From CAWHHZ01 sp963829355 (GTDB lineage: Bacteria > Acidobacteriota > Thermoanaerobaculia > Gp7-AA8 > JAHWKK01): DNA of 25,826 nt. The position numbers and the translations under genes were made by a program. The stretch covers positions 1 through 25,826 of the forward strand of contig CAWHHZ010000010.1 of assembly GCA_963829355.1 (NCBI GenBank). The letters run 5' to 3'. The notes below the pieces were generated by a model. The model was not told the DNA's origin and searched no databases. It saw only the letters and a list, made by a program, of their open reading frames with translations. Numbering within the stretch: the stretch's first letter is position 1; each line of letters starts with the position of its first letter. This document shows positions 15,517 to 23,900 of this stretch, one piece after another.

Positions 15517-17709
15517 ATGAAGCAGCTTCTTCCCATCATCCTTCTCCTTGCGGTTCCTGCACTGGCTCAGGTTCATCCGCCCGATCCCCAGGGCGGCATT
15601 CCCGTCTCTCCGGCACCGTCTCCACTGCCGATCGATGGCGCGATCGGTACGGACGGTGAGCACTATTTCATTGCGTGGAGCGGGACCCTCGGCGACATCC
15701 ATGGGACGCGGGTCTCCCCCACCGGCGCCATTCTCGATCCGGAAGGGATCGTGATTGCGCCGACGTACGAGCGCGACGAAGCTCCTGTCGTCGTCTCGCG
15801 TGGCGAGAACTGGATCGTGTTCTATTCTGCCGGTCGTATCGGGACCAGGGTGGCGGAGGTTCTGTCGTCCGGTGCGGTTCCGCGGGGTCGGACGCTGGGA
15901 AGAGTGCGAGTCACTGACGCGGTCGAAGTGGCTGGCGTCGTGCGAGCAGCGGTAACGCAGTATGACGAGTACTGGTCCCCCACCGTACACTGGGCGAAGC
16001 TCAGCGATGACCTGGAGATCGTCGACGAGACACCACTGACCACGGCGGTGTCCGAGAACCCCAAGGCCGCGACTGATGGTCGCTCCTCCTTTGTCGTCTG
16101 GAACGAGCAGGAGGGTGAGGACAAGATCCTTCGCTTCGCGCTGATCGGTGTCGACGGCCAGGTGATCGCGACGGCAGAGCTGGCTCGAGAGCCGTCCAGC
16201 TCCACGCACGGGTTTCCCGGATTCGACGCGGATGTAGCGTGGAACGGGAATCGGTTTCTCGTCGTCTGGCGTCAGCACGGCATTCAGGCGGCGAGTTACG
16301 ACCCGCAAAGTGGAAACATGGGTACGTTCGCGATGAGTGAAGAAGAAACCTCCACCCAGCCATCGATCGCAGCGGCCGGTGGCGAGGCGATCGTCACCTG
16401 GTCGCACGGAGGTGAGTTCGTCGGGGCGCGCCTCATTTCGGAGACCGTTGTGGACCGGTTCCCACTGACTGACGGCCAGGTATCAGCAGTTGCCACAAAT
16501 GGAGACAACTTCCTCATGATCGCGGGTGGGATGGCGAGACTCATCGAGACCTCGGTGACCCCGCCCCGCATCAATCCCTCCTACCCGGTGACCTACGGTT
16601 TTCGGTCGCAGCCGCGTCCGGAGATCGTCGTCGGCGACACCATACTCCTGACGCTACCGGAGACCGATCACCTCGAGGCGTGGCGATTCACACGCGATGG
16701 CAAAAGGCTCGACCCGGCAGATCAGCCGATCGTGATCGACCAGATCGACCTGGAGTACCCGAAGCACGTCGCAAAAACGTCCAGCACCGACCAATACCTG
16801 CTTGCCTGGAACAGAGAGGAAGAGGTCCCTTCGTGGTTTGGCGAGGAAGACGTCGTAGGCCTCCGCGTCTCCCATGACGGCACTATTCTCGACGCCGAGC
16901 CGTTCGTCATCGTTCCTGCGACAGAAGGCCTGCCATGCAGAGTCCAGAGTGTCGCGTCAGATGGCTCCGAGTTTCTCGTCGCCTACGCGTGCACCCGCAC
17001 GGCGGAATTCTTCCTGCCGGCGCTTCTCCGCACGGCGAGGGTGAGCGCAGAGGGCGAGGTGCTGCGAATCGATGATGAACCGATCGTACCGCACGAGTAC
17101 TCGCAGACCGACAGTTCGATCGTGTGGACAGGAACGGCTTACCAGCTCGCGTGGAATCAGCATCTCAACCTCCCCCCCTTCTTACCTCACAGTCCGCCCG
17201 CGACCTACGAAGTGCGAACGGTCCAGCTCGACAGAAGTGGCGAGCTGATCGACGGGACTCTCCACACACTCTCAGGCGTGATGGAGAACTCCGAGGAACT
17301 CGTCAATCCCGATGTGGCGACGAACGGACAACACGTGCTGGTGGCGTGGTCCGCCGGTGCAGAGCTGTTGTCCCTCGACGGGGTTCCGTCACGGTCTTTC
17401 TCTTTCGATGAACAGCTGCCTGACGTCAAGGCGATCTGGACGGGCGGCGACTACTTTCTCTGGGCCCCCGACACCCGACGAGTCACGCGGATCGATCCTT
17501 CAGCCGCAGCCACGCATCTTTCCACGAGCGAGCTCTTCGACGCCGAGGGGACGCCGCTGCTCGGAGGCGTCGCCCCACTCTATGGATCACGCCTTCTGAT
17601 GACCTACACGACGCGATGGACGCCGCGACCGCAAGCTCACTCCGAGTTCCTGGAGCGTGCGTACTACCGGATCACCGGCGGAGTACGCCGACGGGGCGTT
17701 CGAAGGTAA
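15517..17709 (+). CDS. Large secreted protein with propeller-like repeats, function unknown
   Basis: A 730-residue protein with a clear signal peptide (residues 1-17, cleavage after ALA). The mature part repeats a loose motif of about 50-70 residues: a WxGxxFLVVW-type strand, then a GxRVSxxGxIxD-type strand. Examples are YFIAWSG, FVVWNEQ, FLVVWRQ, YLLAWNR, YQLAWNQ and VLVAWSA. This pattern suggests a beta-propeller or a similar stacked beta fold. Such proteins are common in Acidobacteriota and related phyla and usually carry no catalytic motif; I see none here. It ends in a basic tail (VRRRGVRR) without a recognisable sorting or anchoring signal. It stands alone, about 210 bp after the GYF-like gene. 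Adhesion or a structural role outside the cell is possible but not shown. Confidence 0.82.
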   Translation: MKQLLPIILLLAVPALAQVHPPDPQGGIPVSPAPSPLPIDGAIGTDGEHYFIAWSGTLGDIHGTRVSPTGAILDPEGIVIAPTYERDEAPVVVSRGENWIVFYSAGRIGTRVAEVLSSGAVPRGRTLGRVRVTDAVEVAGVVRAAVTQYDEYWSPTVHWAKLSDDLEIVDETPLTTAVSENPKAATDGRSSFVVWNEQEGEDKILRFALIGVDGQVIATAELAREPSSSTHGFPGFDADVAWNGNRFLVVWRQHGIQAASYDPQSGNMGTFAMSEEETSTQPSIAAAGGEAIVTWSHGGEFVGARLISETVVDRFPLTDGQVSAVATNGDNFLMIAGGMARLIETSVTPPRINPSYPVTYGFRSQPRPEIVVGDTILLTLPETDHLEAWRFTRDGKRLDPADQPIVIDQIDLEYPKHVAKTSSTDQYLLAWNREEEVPSWFGEEDVVGLRVSHDGTILDAEPFVIVPATEGLPCRVQSVASDGSEFLVAYACTRTAEFFLPALLRTARVSAEGEVLRIDDEPIVPHEYSQTDSSIVWTGTAYQLAWNQHLNLPPFLPHSPPATYEVRTVQLDRSGELIDGTLHTLSGVMENSEELVNPDVATNGQHVLVAWSAGAELLSLDGVPSRSFSFDEQLPDVKAIWTGGDYFLWAPDTRRVTRIDPSAAATHLSTSELFDAEGTPLLGGVAPLYGSRLLMTYTTRWTPRPQAHSEFLERAYYRITGGVRRRGVRR

Positions 17710-17849
17710 GTTCACGTTCACCTGCAACTGCTTCCGCAGACATCACTCATAATCTCGCAGGTGGTGCCAGGTCTTCGCTTTTCGGTCTTGTGCACGAGAG
17801 GTGGACTCTCACCATGGTTAGTAGTTAGCCAGTCTCACCTACGCTGCTC

Positions 17850-17855
17850 AGGAGG
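17850..17855 (+). promoter_or_regulatory. Strong Shine-Dalgarno serving an out-of-frame ATG
   Basis: The perfect AGGAGG is followed after 11 nt by an ATG at 17867. Read as given, that ATG opens only 26 codons (MSKDDTIGDRAAK...). Removing one G from the GGGG tract at 17888-17891 joins it in frame to the 65-residue gene that follows. This decides the likely true start of that gene. Confidence 0.55.
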
Positions 17856-17885
17856 CACCCAGTCAGATGTCGAAAGACGACACGA

Positions 17886-18083
17886 TTGGGGACCGTGCTG
17901 CAAAAGCACCTCGGTCAGAAAGTGACCGTGAAACTGAGCTCGAGTGATGAGCTCACCGGGAAGGTCGAGGCGGTGGGAGAGCACGTCGCCCACCTCTCCG
18001 AGCTGGGCGGAAAAGAGTTCTTCGACGGAGTGATCGATCTCGAAGAGATCTCCGCCGTGATTGTCCGGGCCCGCGAGCAGTAA
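17886..18083 (+). CDS. Small SH3-like protein (MM0924/DUF6897-like), start probably frameshifted
   Basis: A protein of about 65 residues with the pattern LxKHLGxxVxVxLxxxxxLxGxVxxVxxHVxxLxxxGGxxFFDGVIxLxxIxxVxV. This looks like the small beta-barrel fold of MM0924-type hypothetical proteins, whose role is unknown. In frame, only weak starts exist: TTG at 17886 or GTG at 17895, neither with a ribosome-binding site. A strong AGGAGG and an ATG at 17867 lie in another frame and would join this frame if the GGGG tract at 17888-17891 had three G. The product would then begin MSKDDTIGTVLQKHLG and have 71 residues. Either the tract has a sequencing error, or the gene is off or phase-variable. Its stop is 15 nt before a palindromic repeat that may end transcription. 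Confidence 0.6.
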   Translation: MGTVLQKHLGQKVTVKLSSSDELTGKVEAVGEHVAHLSELGGKEFFDGVIDLEEISAVIVRAREQ

Positions 18084-18097
18084 ACAGGAGTCGCTGA

Positions 18098-18150
18098 GGG
18101 GGGGTCGGGCCTCCAGCCACGACTCGCGGTGGGCTCCAGCCCGCCGCAAG
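18098..18150 (+). repeat. Palindromic dispersed repeat, copy C
   Basis: A 52-bp element related to copies at 20718-20769 and 20856-20907. Its second half forms a long hairpin, GCGGTGGGCT / AGCCCGCCGC around a CC centre. Both arms differ from the copy at 20718 yet still pair, with one G-U. It lies between two converging genes (17886-18083 and 18180-18473), a place suited to a bidirectional terminator. Confidence 0.65.
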
Positions 18151-18179
18151 ACCGTCCGTTCGCACAAAGGGAAAGAACG

Positions 18180-18473
18180 TCAGTGGATTTGCAATCCACC
18201 CCCGGCGACGAAGAGCGCGGAGCAAAGGCCTCCTGCGAGACCTCCCACGATCAGACCGATCAGTGCACCGCGACCAAACGGATGCCGCGAGACCCGGAGC
18301 CACATCACCGCCATCGTGACGATCGCTCCGTAGATCACGATGATCAGGGTCAGGCCGATCGCGCCGGAGTCGCCCGCGATCAGACCAGCGAACAGGCTGA
18401 GAAACAGAACCACCCCGGTCGTGACGAGACCCCCGAGCACAGAAATCAGCTGATTCTTGGTCGACCGCTCCAT
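18180..18473 (-). CDS. Small three-helix membrane protein, last gene of radical SAM operon
   Basis: A 97-residue integral membrane protein. Hydrophobic segments lie at about residues 9-33, 38-59 and 69-94; the last is rich in glycine (GALIGLIVGGLAGGLC). The short N-terminus (MERSTKNQ) is polar. The start chosen is the ATG at 18473, four nt after the radical SAM gene's stop; an AAGGAGA ribosome-binding site overlaps that stop codon. Open frame upstream of this ATG is a shadow of the radical SAM gene. I do not recognise a family. Its position suggests it is made together with the radical SAM enzyme and the Lgt-like protein, perhaps as a partner or membrane anchor; that is inference. Confidence 0.75.
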   Translation of the reverse strand: MERSTKNQLISVLGGLVTTGVVLFLSLFAGLIAGDSGAIGLTLIIVIYGAIVTMAVMWLRVSRHPFGRGALIGLIVGGLAGGLCSALFVAGGGLQIH

Positions 18474-18477
18474 CTGG

Positions 18478-19884
18478 TCATCTCCTTCGCTGAACGATCG
18501 GTTCGAGTCGTGTCTGTTCCAGATCGTCCCTGTAGAACAGATTGTACGTGTCGAACGGAATGATCCGCCCATCCGGGTGAGCGATGTGAATGCAGCTCTT
18601 CTTGATCGATCGGAGGTCGAAGGCATCGGCATCGATGAACTCGAGGATCAGAACGCGAAACAGATCTCCGTAGCTGACCGGCCGGGAGGAGCTGACGCCG
18701 GGAAGACAACAGAGGAGCTGGCTGAGCCGCGGCGAGCGATCCTCTTCGGACAATCCGGTCGAGAACAGCCGCACGAACTCGTCCCGCATCGACTCGTCTC
18801 TTTCGAAGACGATCGTGTTCCTGCTTCCGTCGATCAGGACGTCCCGATCGACGAGAGACGTGAGCGCGACGCCGGCGCCCTCATGCTTCAGCGCGTAAGC
18901 CATGCAGAGTGCGTCGGGATGGCAGGGGACCGGAATCAGATCCTCCGGACGGAACAAATCAGTCTGATCGAGAATCCGCCGTCGAACCTCGGTCAGCGTC
19001 AGGCGGTGCTGCTCGGGGTCGTGTCCATCGGTCCTGCCGGCGACCTGTACTGGCTGGATCGTGACGCCGCGCACGCACGGCTGCGCGATCGCAAAGTCGA
19101 TCAGTTCACCGATCTCGTCGTCGTTCACACCGCGCTGGACTGTCATCACGAGAGTCGTCGACAGATCGAGCTCATTCAGTTTCGCAAGTGCCTGCTGGTG
19201 GAGCTCGGCCAATGATGCTCCCCTGATCTGTTGGAGGGCATCGTCCCGGAAGGAGTCGAACTGCAGATAGATCTCGAAACCGGGTGCGTACGTTGCGAGA
19301 CGTTCTGCAAACCCCGGCTCCCGGGCGATCCGGACGCCATTGGTATTGACCATCAGATGACGGATCGGCCGTCGCCTCGCCGCATCGAGTATCTCGAAGA
19401 ACCGAGGGTGAATCGTCGGCTCACCGCCAGAGATCTGAACGATGTCGGGCTCTCCCTCGTTGTCGACGATGGCATCGAGCATCCGTTCGATCTGATCGAG
19501 GGGTCGGTGGTTCGATCGCTCGGGACCACTCGAGGCGTAGCAGACCGGACACCGCAAGTTGCACGAGTCCGTGATCTCGACGAGTGTGAGGCAGCTGTGC
19601 TGCTCATGGTCGGGACAGAGACCACAATCGTAGGGGCAGCCGTATTTGATCGGCGTGTTGCGCCTCAGAGGCATCTCGGGCTTCTTGATGAAAATCTCTC
19701 TGCACTGGCGGTAGTAGTCGACGTCGTCGGCGACGAGCACGCGCTGCGACCCGTGCTCGAAACAGTGCTTCAGCATCCAGACGCGTTCGTCCTCGAAGAC
19801 GATCTTCGCGTCGACCTTCTGAAAGCACGTGGCGCAGATCGACACCGCAGCGTCGTAGTAAAGATACGGTCGCGTCAGTGTCAT
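18478..19884 (-). CDS. Radical SAM enzyme of the Tes/MJ0619 type (candidate membrane-spanning lipid synthase)
   Basis: A 468-residue radical SAM protein. The SAM cluster motif is CNLRCPVC (C108, C112, C115; CX3CX2C), and SGGEPT (152-157) is the SAM-binding GGE motif. Additional cysteines fall in groups: C17, C20 and C41 near the N-terminus, a four-Cys group CPYDCGLC plus C98 (C83, C87, C90, C98), and C270, C321, C327, C392, C393 and C431. The ending SCIHIAHPDGR then IPFDTYNLFYR is typical of this family. Archaeal tetraether synthase (Tes), known to hold several [4Fe-4S] clusters plus a rubredoxin-like iron, and bacterial membrane-spanning lipid synthase belong to this group; they join lipid tails by C-C bonds. 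Its ATG overlaps the Lgt-like gene's stop (ATGA). Function by family plus context is plausible, not proven; another C-H-activating reaction is possible. Confidence 0.85.
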   Translation of the reverse strand: MTLTRPYLYYDAAVSICATCFQKVDAKIVFEDERVWMLKHCFEHGSQRVLVADDVDYYRQCREIFIKKPEMPLRRNTPIKYGCPYDCGLCPDHEQHSCLTLVEITDSCNLRCPVCYASSGPERSNHRPLDQIERMLDAIVDNEGEPDIVQISGGEPTIHPRFFEILDAARRRPIRHLMVNTNGVRIAREPGFAERLATYAPGFEIYLQFDSFRDDALQQIRGASLAELHQQALAKLNELDLSTTLVMTVQRGVNDDEIGELIDFAIAQPCVRGVTIQPVQVAGRTDGHDPEQHRLTLTEVRRRILDQTDLFRPEDLIPVPCHPDALCMAYALKHEGAGVALTSLVDRDVLIDGSRNTIVFERDESMRDEFVRLFSTGLSEEDRSPRLSQLLCCLPGVSSSRPVSYGDLFRVLILEFIDADAFDLRSIKKSCIHIAHPDGRIIPFDTYNLFYRDDLEQTRLEPIVQRRR

Positions 19885-20621
19885 GCAGTCACCTCGAGTC
19901 TCCTGCGTCGTCGCGTCAGAATCACGCCGTAGCATGCGAGTCCCAGCAGGCATGCGATCTGGATTGCACTGAGTCCGCCGGCGAGTGCGGGAGGTTCCGG
20001 CTTGAGAAAATCACAAAGAAAGCGAAACAGAAGATAGCCGGCGAGAAACACGATGAACTTGTCTCCCCGTTGCCCTCGTGCCCGGATGATCGTCGCCAGC
20101 AGAAGCAATGCCGCGATGGCCACGATCTCGTAGAGCGCAACGGGATGCCTCGGGATTCCGTCAGCTCCCGCGACCGCCCACGGAAGTGAGGTAGCCTCGC
20201 CCCCCGTGCCGTCTGCGGACCGAGTCACGAAGCATCCGATCCGGCCGATCATGATGCCTACACCGAGTGGCACCACGAGCTCGTCCCCGGTCGAGACGCG
20301 GATACCGCGCCGCGCCTTGATGGCCTCGACCGCGGCCCACCCTCCGAGAAGTGCCCCGACGATCGTCTTGCCGAAAACGACGCGACCGGCACTGAGACCC
20401 TGCAGAGCGATGACGGGATCTCCGAGGAACGCCAGAACACGGGATCCCACCATTGCTCCCAGACCTGCCGCAGTCAGAATTACAAAGCGATCGTCGCCAC
20501 CGAGAGCGTCACCGCGCCGGTTGCGAACGATCATGAACAGCGAGATGCCACACAGGTACCCGAGCCCCTCGAAGGCGAGATGGACCCATTGAGCCCGCAC
20601 TGCGATGTCGGGTGCCACCAT
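19881..20621 (-). CDS. Lgt-like (prolipoprotein diacylglyceryl transferase family) membrane protein
   Basis: A 246-residue protein with six or seven hydrophobic segments. It aligns by motif with Lgt, which transfers diacylglycerol from phosphatidylglycerol to lipoprotein cysteines. GRIGCF (126-131) matches GRIGNF, RHPVALYE (158-165) matches RHPSQLYE, and FRFLCDFLKP (199-208) matches the Arg-containing segment near the C-terminus. Two features differ: the Asn of GRxGNF is Cys, and the region of the essential HGG motif reads GKTIVGALLGG (84-94), without His. This makes ordinary lipoprotein modification doubtful. It is the first gene of a coupled three-gene unit with a lipid-type radical SAM enzyme, so a role in handling glycerophospholipids is likely. 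I found no clear ribosome-binding site before the ATG. Confidence 0.82.
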   Translation of the reverse strand: MVAPDIAVRAQWVHLAFEGLGYLCGISLFMIVRNRRGDALGGDDRFVILTAAGLGAMVGSRVLAFLGDPVIALQGLSAGRVVFGKTIVGALLGGWAAVEAIKARRGIRVSTGDELVVPLGVGIMIGRIGCFVTRSADGTGGEATSLPWAVAGADGIPRHPVALYEIVAIAALLLLATIIRARGQRGDKFIVFLAGYLLFRFLCDFLKPEPPALAGGLSAIQIACLLGLACYGVILTRRRRRLEVTA

Positions 20622-20717
20622 GTATGTCCGAGAAGTATCTCACGAGCCGGAGAGGACCTTCGCGGCCGCAAGCAGCGAAGCCACGAGCCGTAGATACGGC
20701 GAAACCCGGACCAGACC

Positions 20718-20769
20718 GGGGGTCGGGTCTCCAGGCCCGATCCTGCGGGGGCTCCAGCCCCCGCAAAGC
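20718..20769 (+). repeat. Palindromic dispersed repeat, copy A
   Basis: The element starts GGGGGTCGGGTCTCCAGG and ends in a perfect hairpin, TGCGGGGGCT CC AGCCCCCGCA. It is the inverted partner of 20856-20907, separated by 86 bp, with weaker similarity extending inward from both copies. It lies about 100 bp upstream of the Lgt-like start codon, so it could also affect the 5' region of that operon. Confidence 0.8.
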
Positions 20770-20855
20770 CGAAGCGCCAAAGAATGGAAGCAGAGGAACC
20801 TCACCGTGTTGCGCCGTTGGCTCAGGTCGGGATCTTTGGTCTCTTTCAGACGCTT

Positions 20856-20907
20856 GCTTTGCGAGGGGCTGGAGCCCCCGCGAGTCGGGCCTGGAGACCC
20901 GACCCCC
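20856..20907 (-). repeat. Palindromic dispersed repeat, copy B (inverted)
   Basis: On the minus strand this reads almost the same as copy A at 20718-20769. On the minus strand it begins three bases after the stop codon of the large sensor protein gene (20911), so it would be transcribed as a hairpin at the end of that mRNA. There is no T run, so it is not a textbook terminator. Confidence 0.8.
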
Positions 20908-20910
20908 AAA

Positions 20911-23900
20911 CTAGGACTCACCCGTCAGCGTATTCAGTGCCTCGCGGAGACCCTGCGATGACAGCGGCTTCACCAGGTGACCATCGAACCCCGCCTCGGA
21001 GGTCTTGCGGCGTTCCTCTTCCTGTCCCCAGCCGGTCAGGGCGGCGATCGGGATGTCCCTGCCCCAGTCTTTCTTTCGGATCGCGTCGAATGTTTCGTAG
21101 CCATTCATTCCCGGCATACCGAGATCGAGCAGAATGAGGTCCGGGTTCCGCTCCTTGCCTTTCTCCAGGGCATCTTCTCCGCTGAAAGCAACCTCGACCT
21201 CGTGCCCGTCGCGAGAGAGAAGCTTCGCGATCAGGGTCGCGGCATCTTCATTGTCGTCGACGACGAGGATGCGGAGCACTCCACGTTCGTCGTCGGAACG
21301 GCCGGGTTTCGGAGCCTGCTCCGTCGCCGCCGGCTGATCCGCAAGCGGCAGGCTGACCGTAAAGGTGCTTCCTTTTCCTTCTTCGCTTTGCACCTCGACT
21401 GTGCCGTCATGCAGTTCGACCAGCGATCGTACGAGCGTCAACCCGATCCCCAGACCGCTGTGCCGCCTGTCCAGCGGCTCCATCTGAGCGAAGATCTCGA
21501 AGATCCGCTCGCGCATCTCCTCCGGAATTCCGATCCCGCGATCCTCCACCGCGACCTTCACCCGGTCACCGTCCACCCGTGCCTTCACGTTGATCCTGGA
21601 ACCCTCCGGCGTGAACTTGATCGCGTTCGACAGCAGATTGGAGAAGACCTGCGACAGTCTCATCTCGTCCCCGTCGATCGGAATGTCCTGATCGGGAAGA
21701 TCGAGATCGATCTGCTGGCCGGATTGATCGAACATCGGTCTCACCGTTTCCATCGAGGAGGACAGGACCGATTCGAGATCGATCACATCGCGCTGCAGGG
21801 CGATCTTGCCTCGGGTGATCCGTGACAGGTCGAGGAGATCATCGACGAGACGGATCAACTGCGACGTCTGACGCTCCATGATCGCGAGCACATGGCGCAC
21901 CGTCTCGGCGTCTGTCTCCTTCGGATCGGAAAGAAGCTCGACGCTGGTGCGGATCGGTGCGAGCGGGTTCCTCAGCTCGTGGGCGAGGGTCGCGAGGAAC
22001 TCATCCTTTCGCCGGTCCGCTTCCTTGAGCTTCTGCTCCATCACCATCTGTTCGGTGATGTCCGTATTCGTTCCGAACCACCGGATGATCTTTCCATCGT
22101 CATCGCGGATCGGCATTGCCCTCGACAGGAACCAGCCGAACTCGCCATCGCGGGAGCGCAACGGGAAGATGTCTTCCCACTCGATCCCCTTCTCGACGTG
22201 TTCTCGGAACTTCTCGACCACACGCTCGACGTGGTCTGGATGGTGAACTTCCTGCCATCCCCAACCCTCCATATGTTCGAGAGTCGTTCCCGTGTAATCG
22301 AACCATCTCTTGTTGTACCAGAAGATCCATCCGGACGCGTCCGCGATCCACGCCAACTGCGAGATGTTGTCCGCGAGCGTTCGGAACCGTTCCTCACTTT
22401 CACGTAGCGCCGCCTCGGCCTTTTTGAGGATCGTGATGTCCTGGATCGTGGCTACCGTGTACATGGGCTGATCCTCGCCACTCAGCATCAGCGTGCCGCT
22501 GACGAGCACCCACACGATCTCGCCATCCTTGCGGATGTATCGTTTCTCGCTCTGCCAACGTCTCTCGTCACCCGAGTGGACTGCCTCGATTCGCGCCAGG
22601 TCCTCCTCGCGGTCATCGGGATGGGTCAGATCGCTGAAGCTCATCTCAAGAAGCTCGTCCGAGCTGTAGCCGGTGATTTCACAGAAGCGCCTGTTGACGC
22701 GGAGGAACTGGCCCGTTTTCACGTCGGCCTGTGCCTTGCCGCTCCCTGCGAGCTCGAAGATCGTGCGGTACTCACGCTCGCTGCGGGCAAGGCGCTCCTC
22801 CGCCTCACGACGGGCGGAGATGTCCTGGATCAGGGCGTAATAACCGATTGGCCGCTCGCGCGAACCGTCGAAGTGTGGGATGTAGTCGACCTGAACGTGT
22901 CGTGTCCTTCCCCTGGAGTATGGAAGGGTTCCGGTCCACGAGACCTCTTCGCCCGAGAGTGCCCGGTGGATATTCTTCCGGATCTGGTCGTATGCTTCCT
23001 CTCCGAGCACGTCACGGACGGTGCGACCGACGACCTGCTTCGCATCGACGCCGAACCACGTCTCGTAGGTGGCGTTTGCGAACCGATAGATTTCCTGGTC
23101 GTCCACGTACGCAATCAGGACCGGCAGGGAGTTCGTGATCAGACGAAGCTGGCTCTCCTGGTCGCGAACTTTCTGCTCCGCCTCCTTGAGCTCGGTCACG
23201 TCGTGGAACGTGGCCACGATGCCGGCGATCCGGTCATCGTGGGTTCGATACGGATGAATGCGTCGGAGATAGCATCGTCCTTCCCGCGTCTCCACCTCAC
23301 GATGAATCTCACGCAGGTCCTTCAGAACCTTCGAAGCATCCTCGGCGAGTGAATCGTCCTCGAACTTCTTCTCGATCTCGTCGACCGGTTTGCCGATGTC
23401 GGTACTGGACAGATGAAAGCGATCTACAGCTTCCGGAGTGAACGTTCGGGTCCTGAGGCTGCGGTCGAGAAAGACCACGGGCATCTTCGTGCTGGCGATC
23501 AGGTTGTCGAGATCATTGTTGGCGGACTCGAGCTCGCCGATCTTTTCCTCCAACTGAGCATTCAGCGTCGTGAGCTCTTCGTTGAGCGACTGAAGCTCCT
23601 CTTTCGACGCCTCGAGCTCCTCCGAGCCCGCCTGCAGCTCTTCGTTCGCCGACATCGCTTCTTCGTGCGTGGTGCGAAGCACCTCGTAGGCGTTCTCGAG
23701 CTCTTCGATCGTCGCGTTCAGCTCCGAACGTGTCTCGTGAAGCTCTGCCTCGAGCTCAGGTACGACTTCTTCACCCTTCGCGTCGACCTCGATGGAGGAT
23801 GAGCTCGGTGGGAGGGAGGGCGATCGAACGTCTTCCTCGAGGTAAACGAACAGGAGCGTGTTGCCGTCGCGCTCGGTCCGCATCACCCGTCCTCGCACGA

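Noticed and set aside
18478..19884. Radical SAM protein as lysine 2,3-aminomutase, to complete the beta-lysine route
   Set aside because: The cysteine groups and C-terminal motif fit the Tes/MJ0619 group, not KamA, and the gene is coupled to an Lgt-like gene instead.
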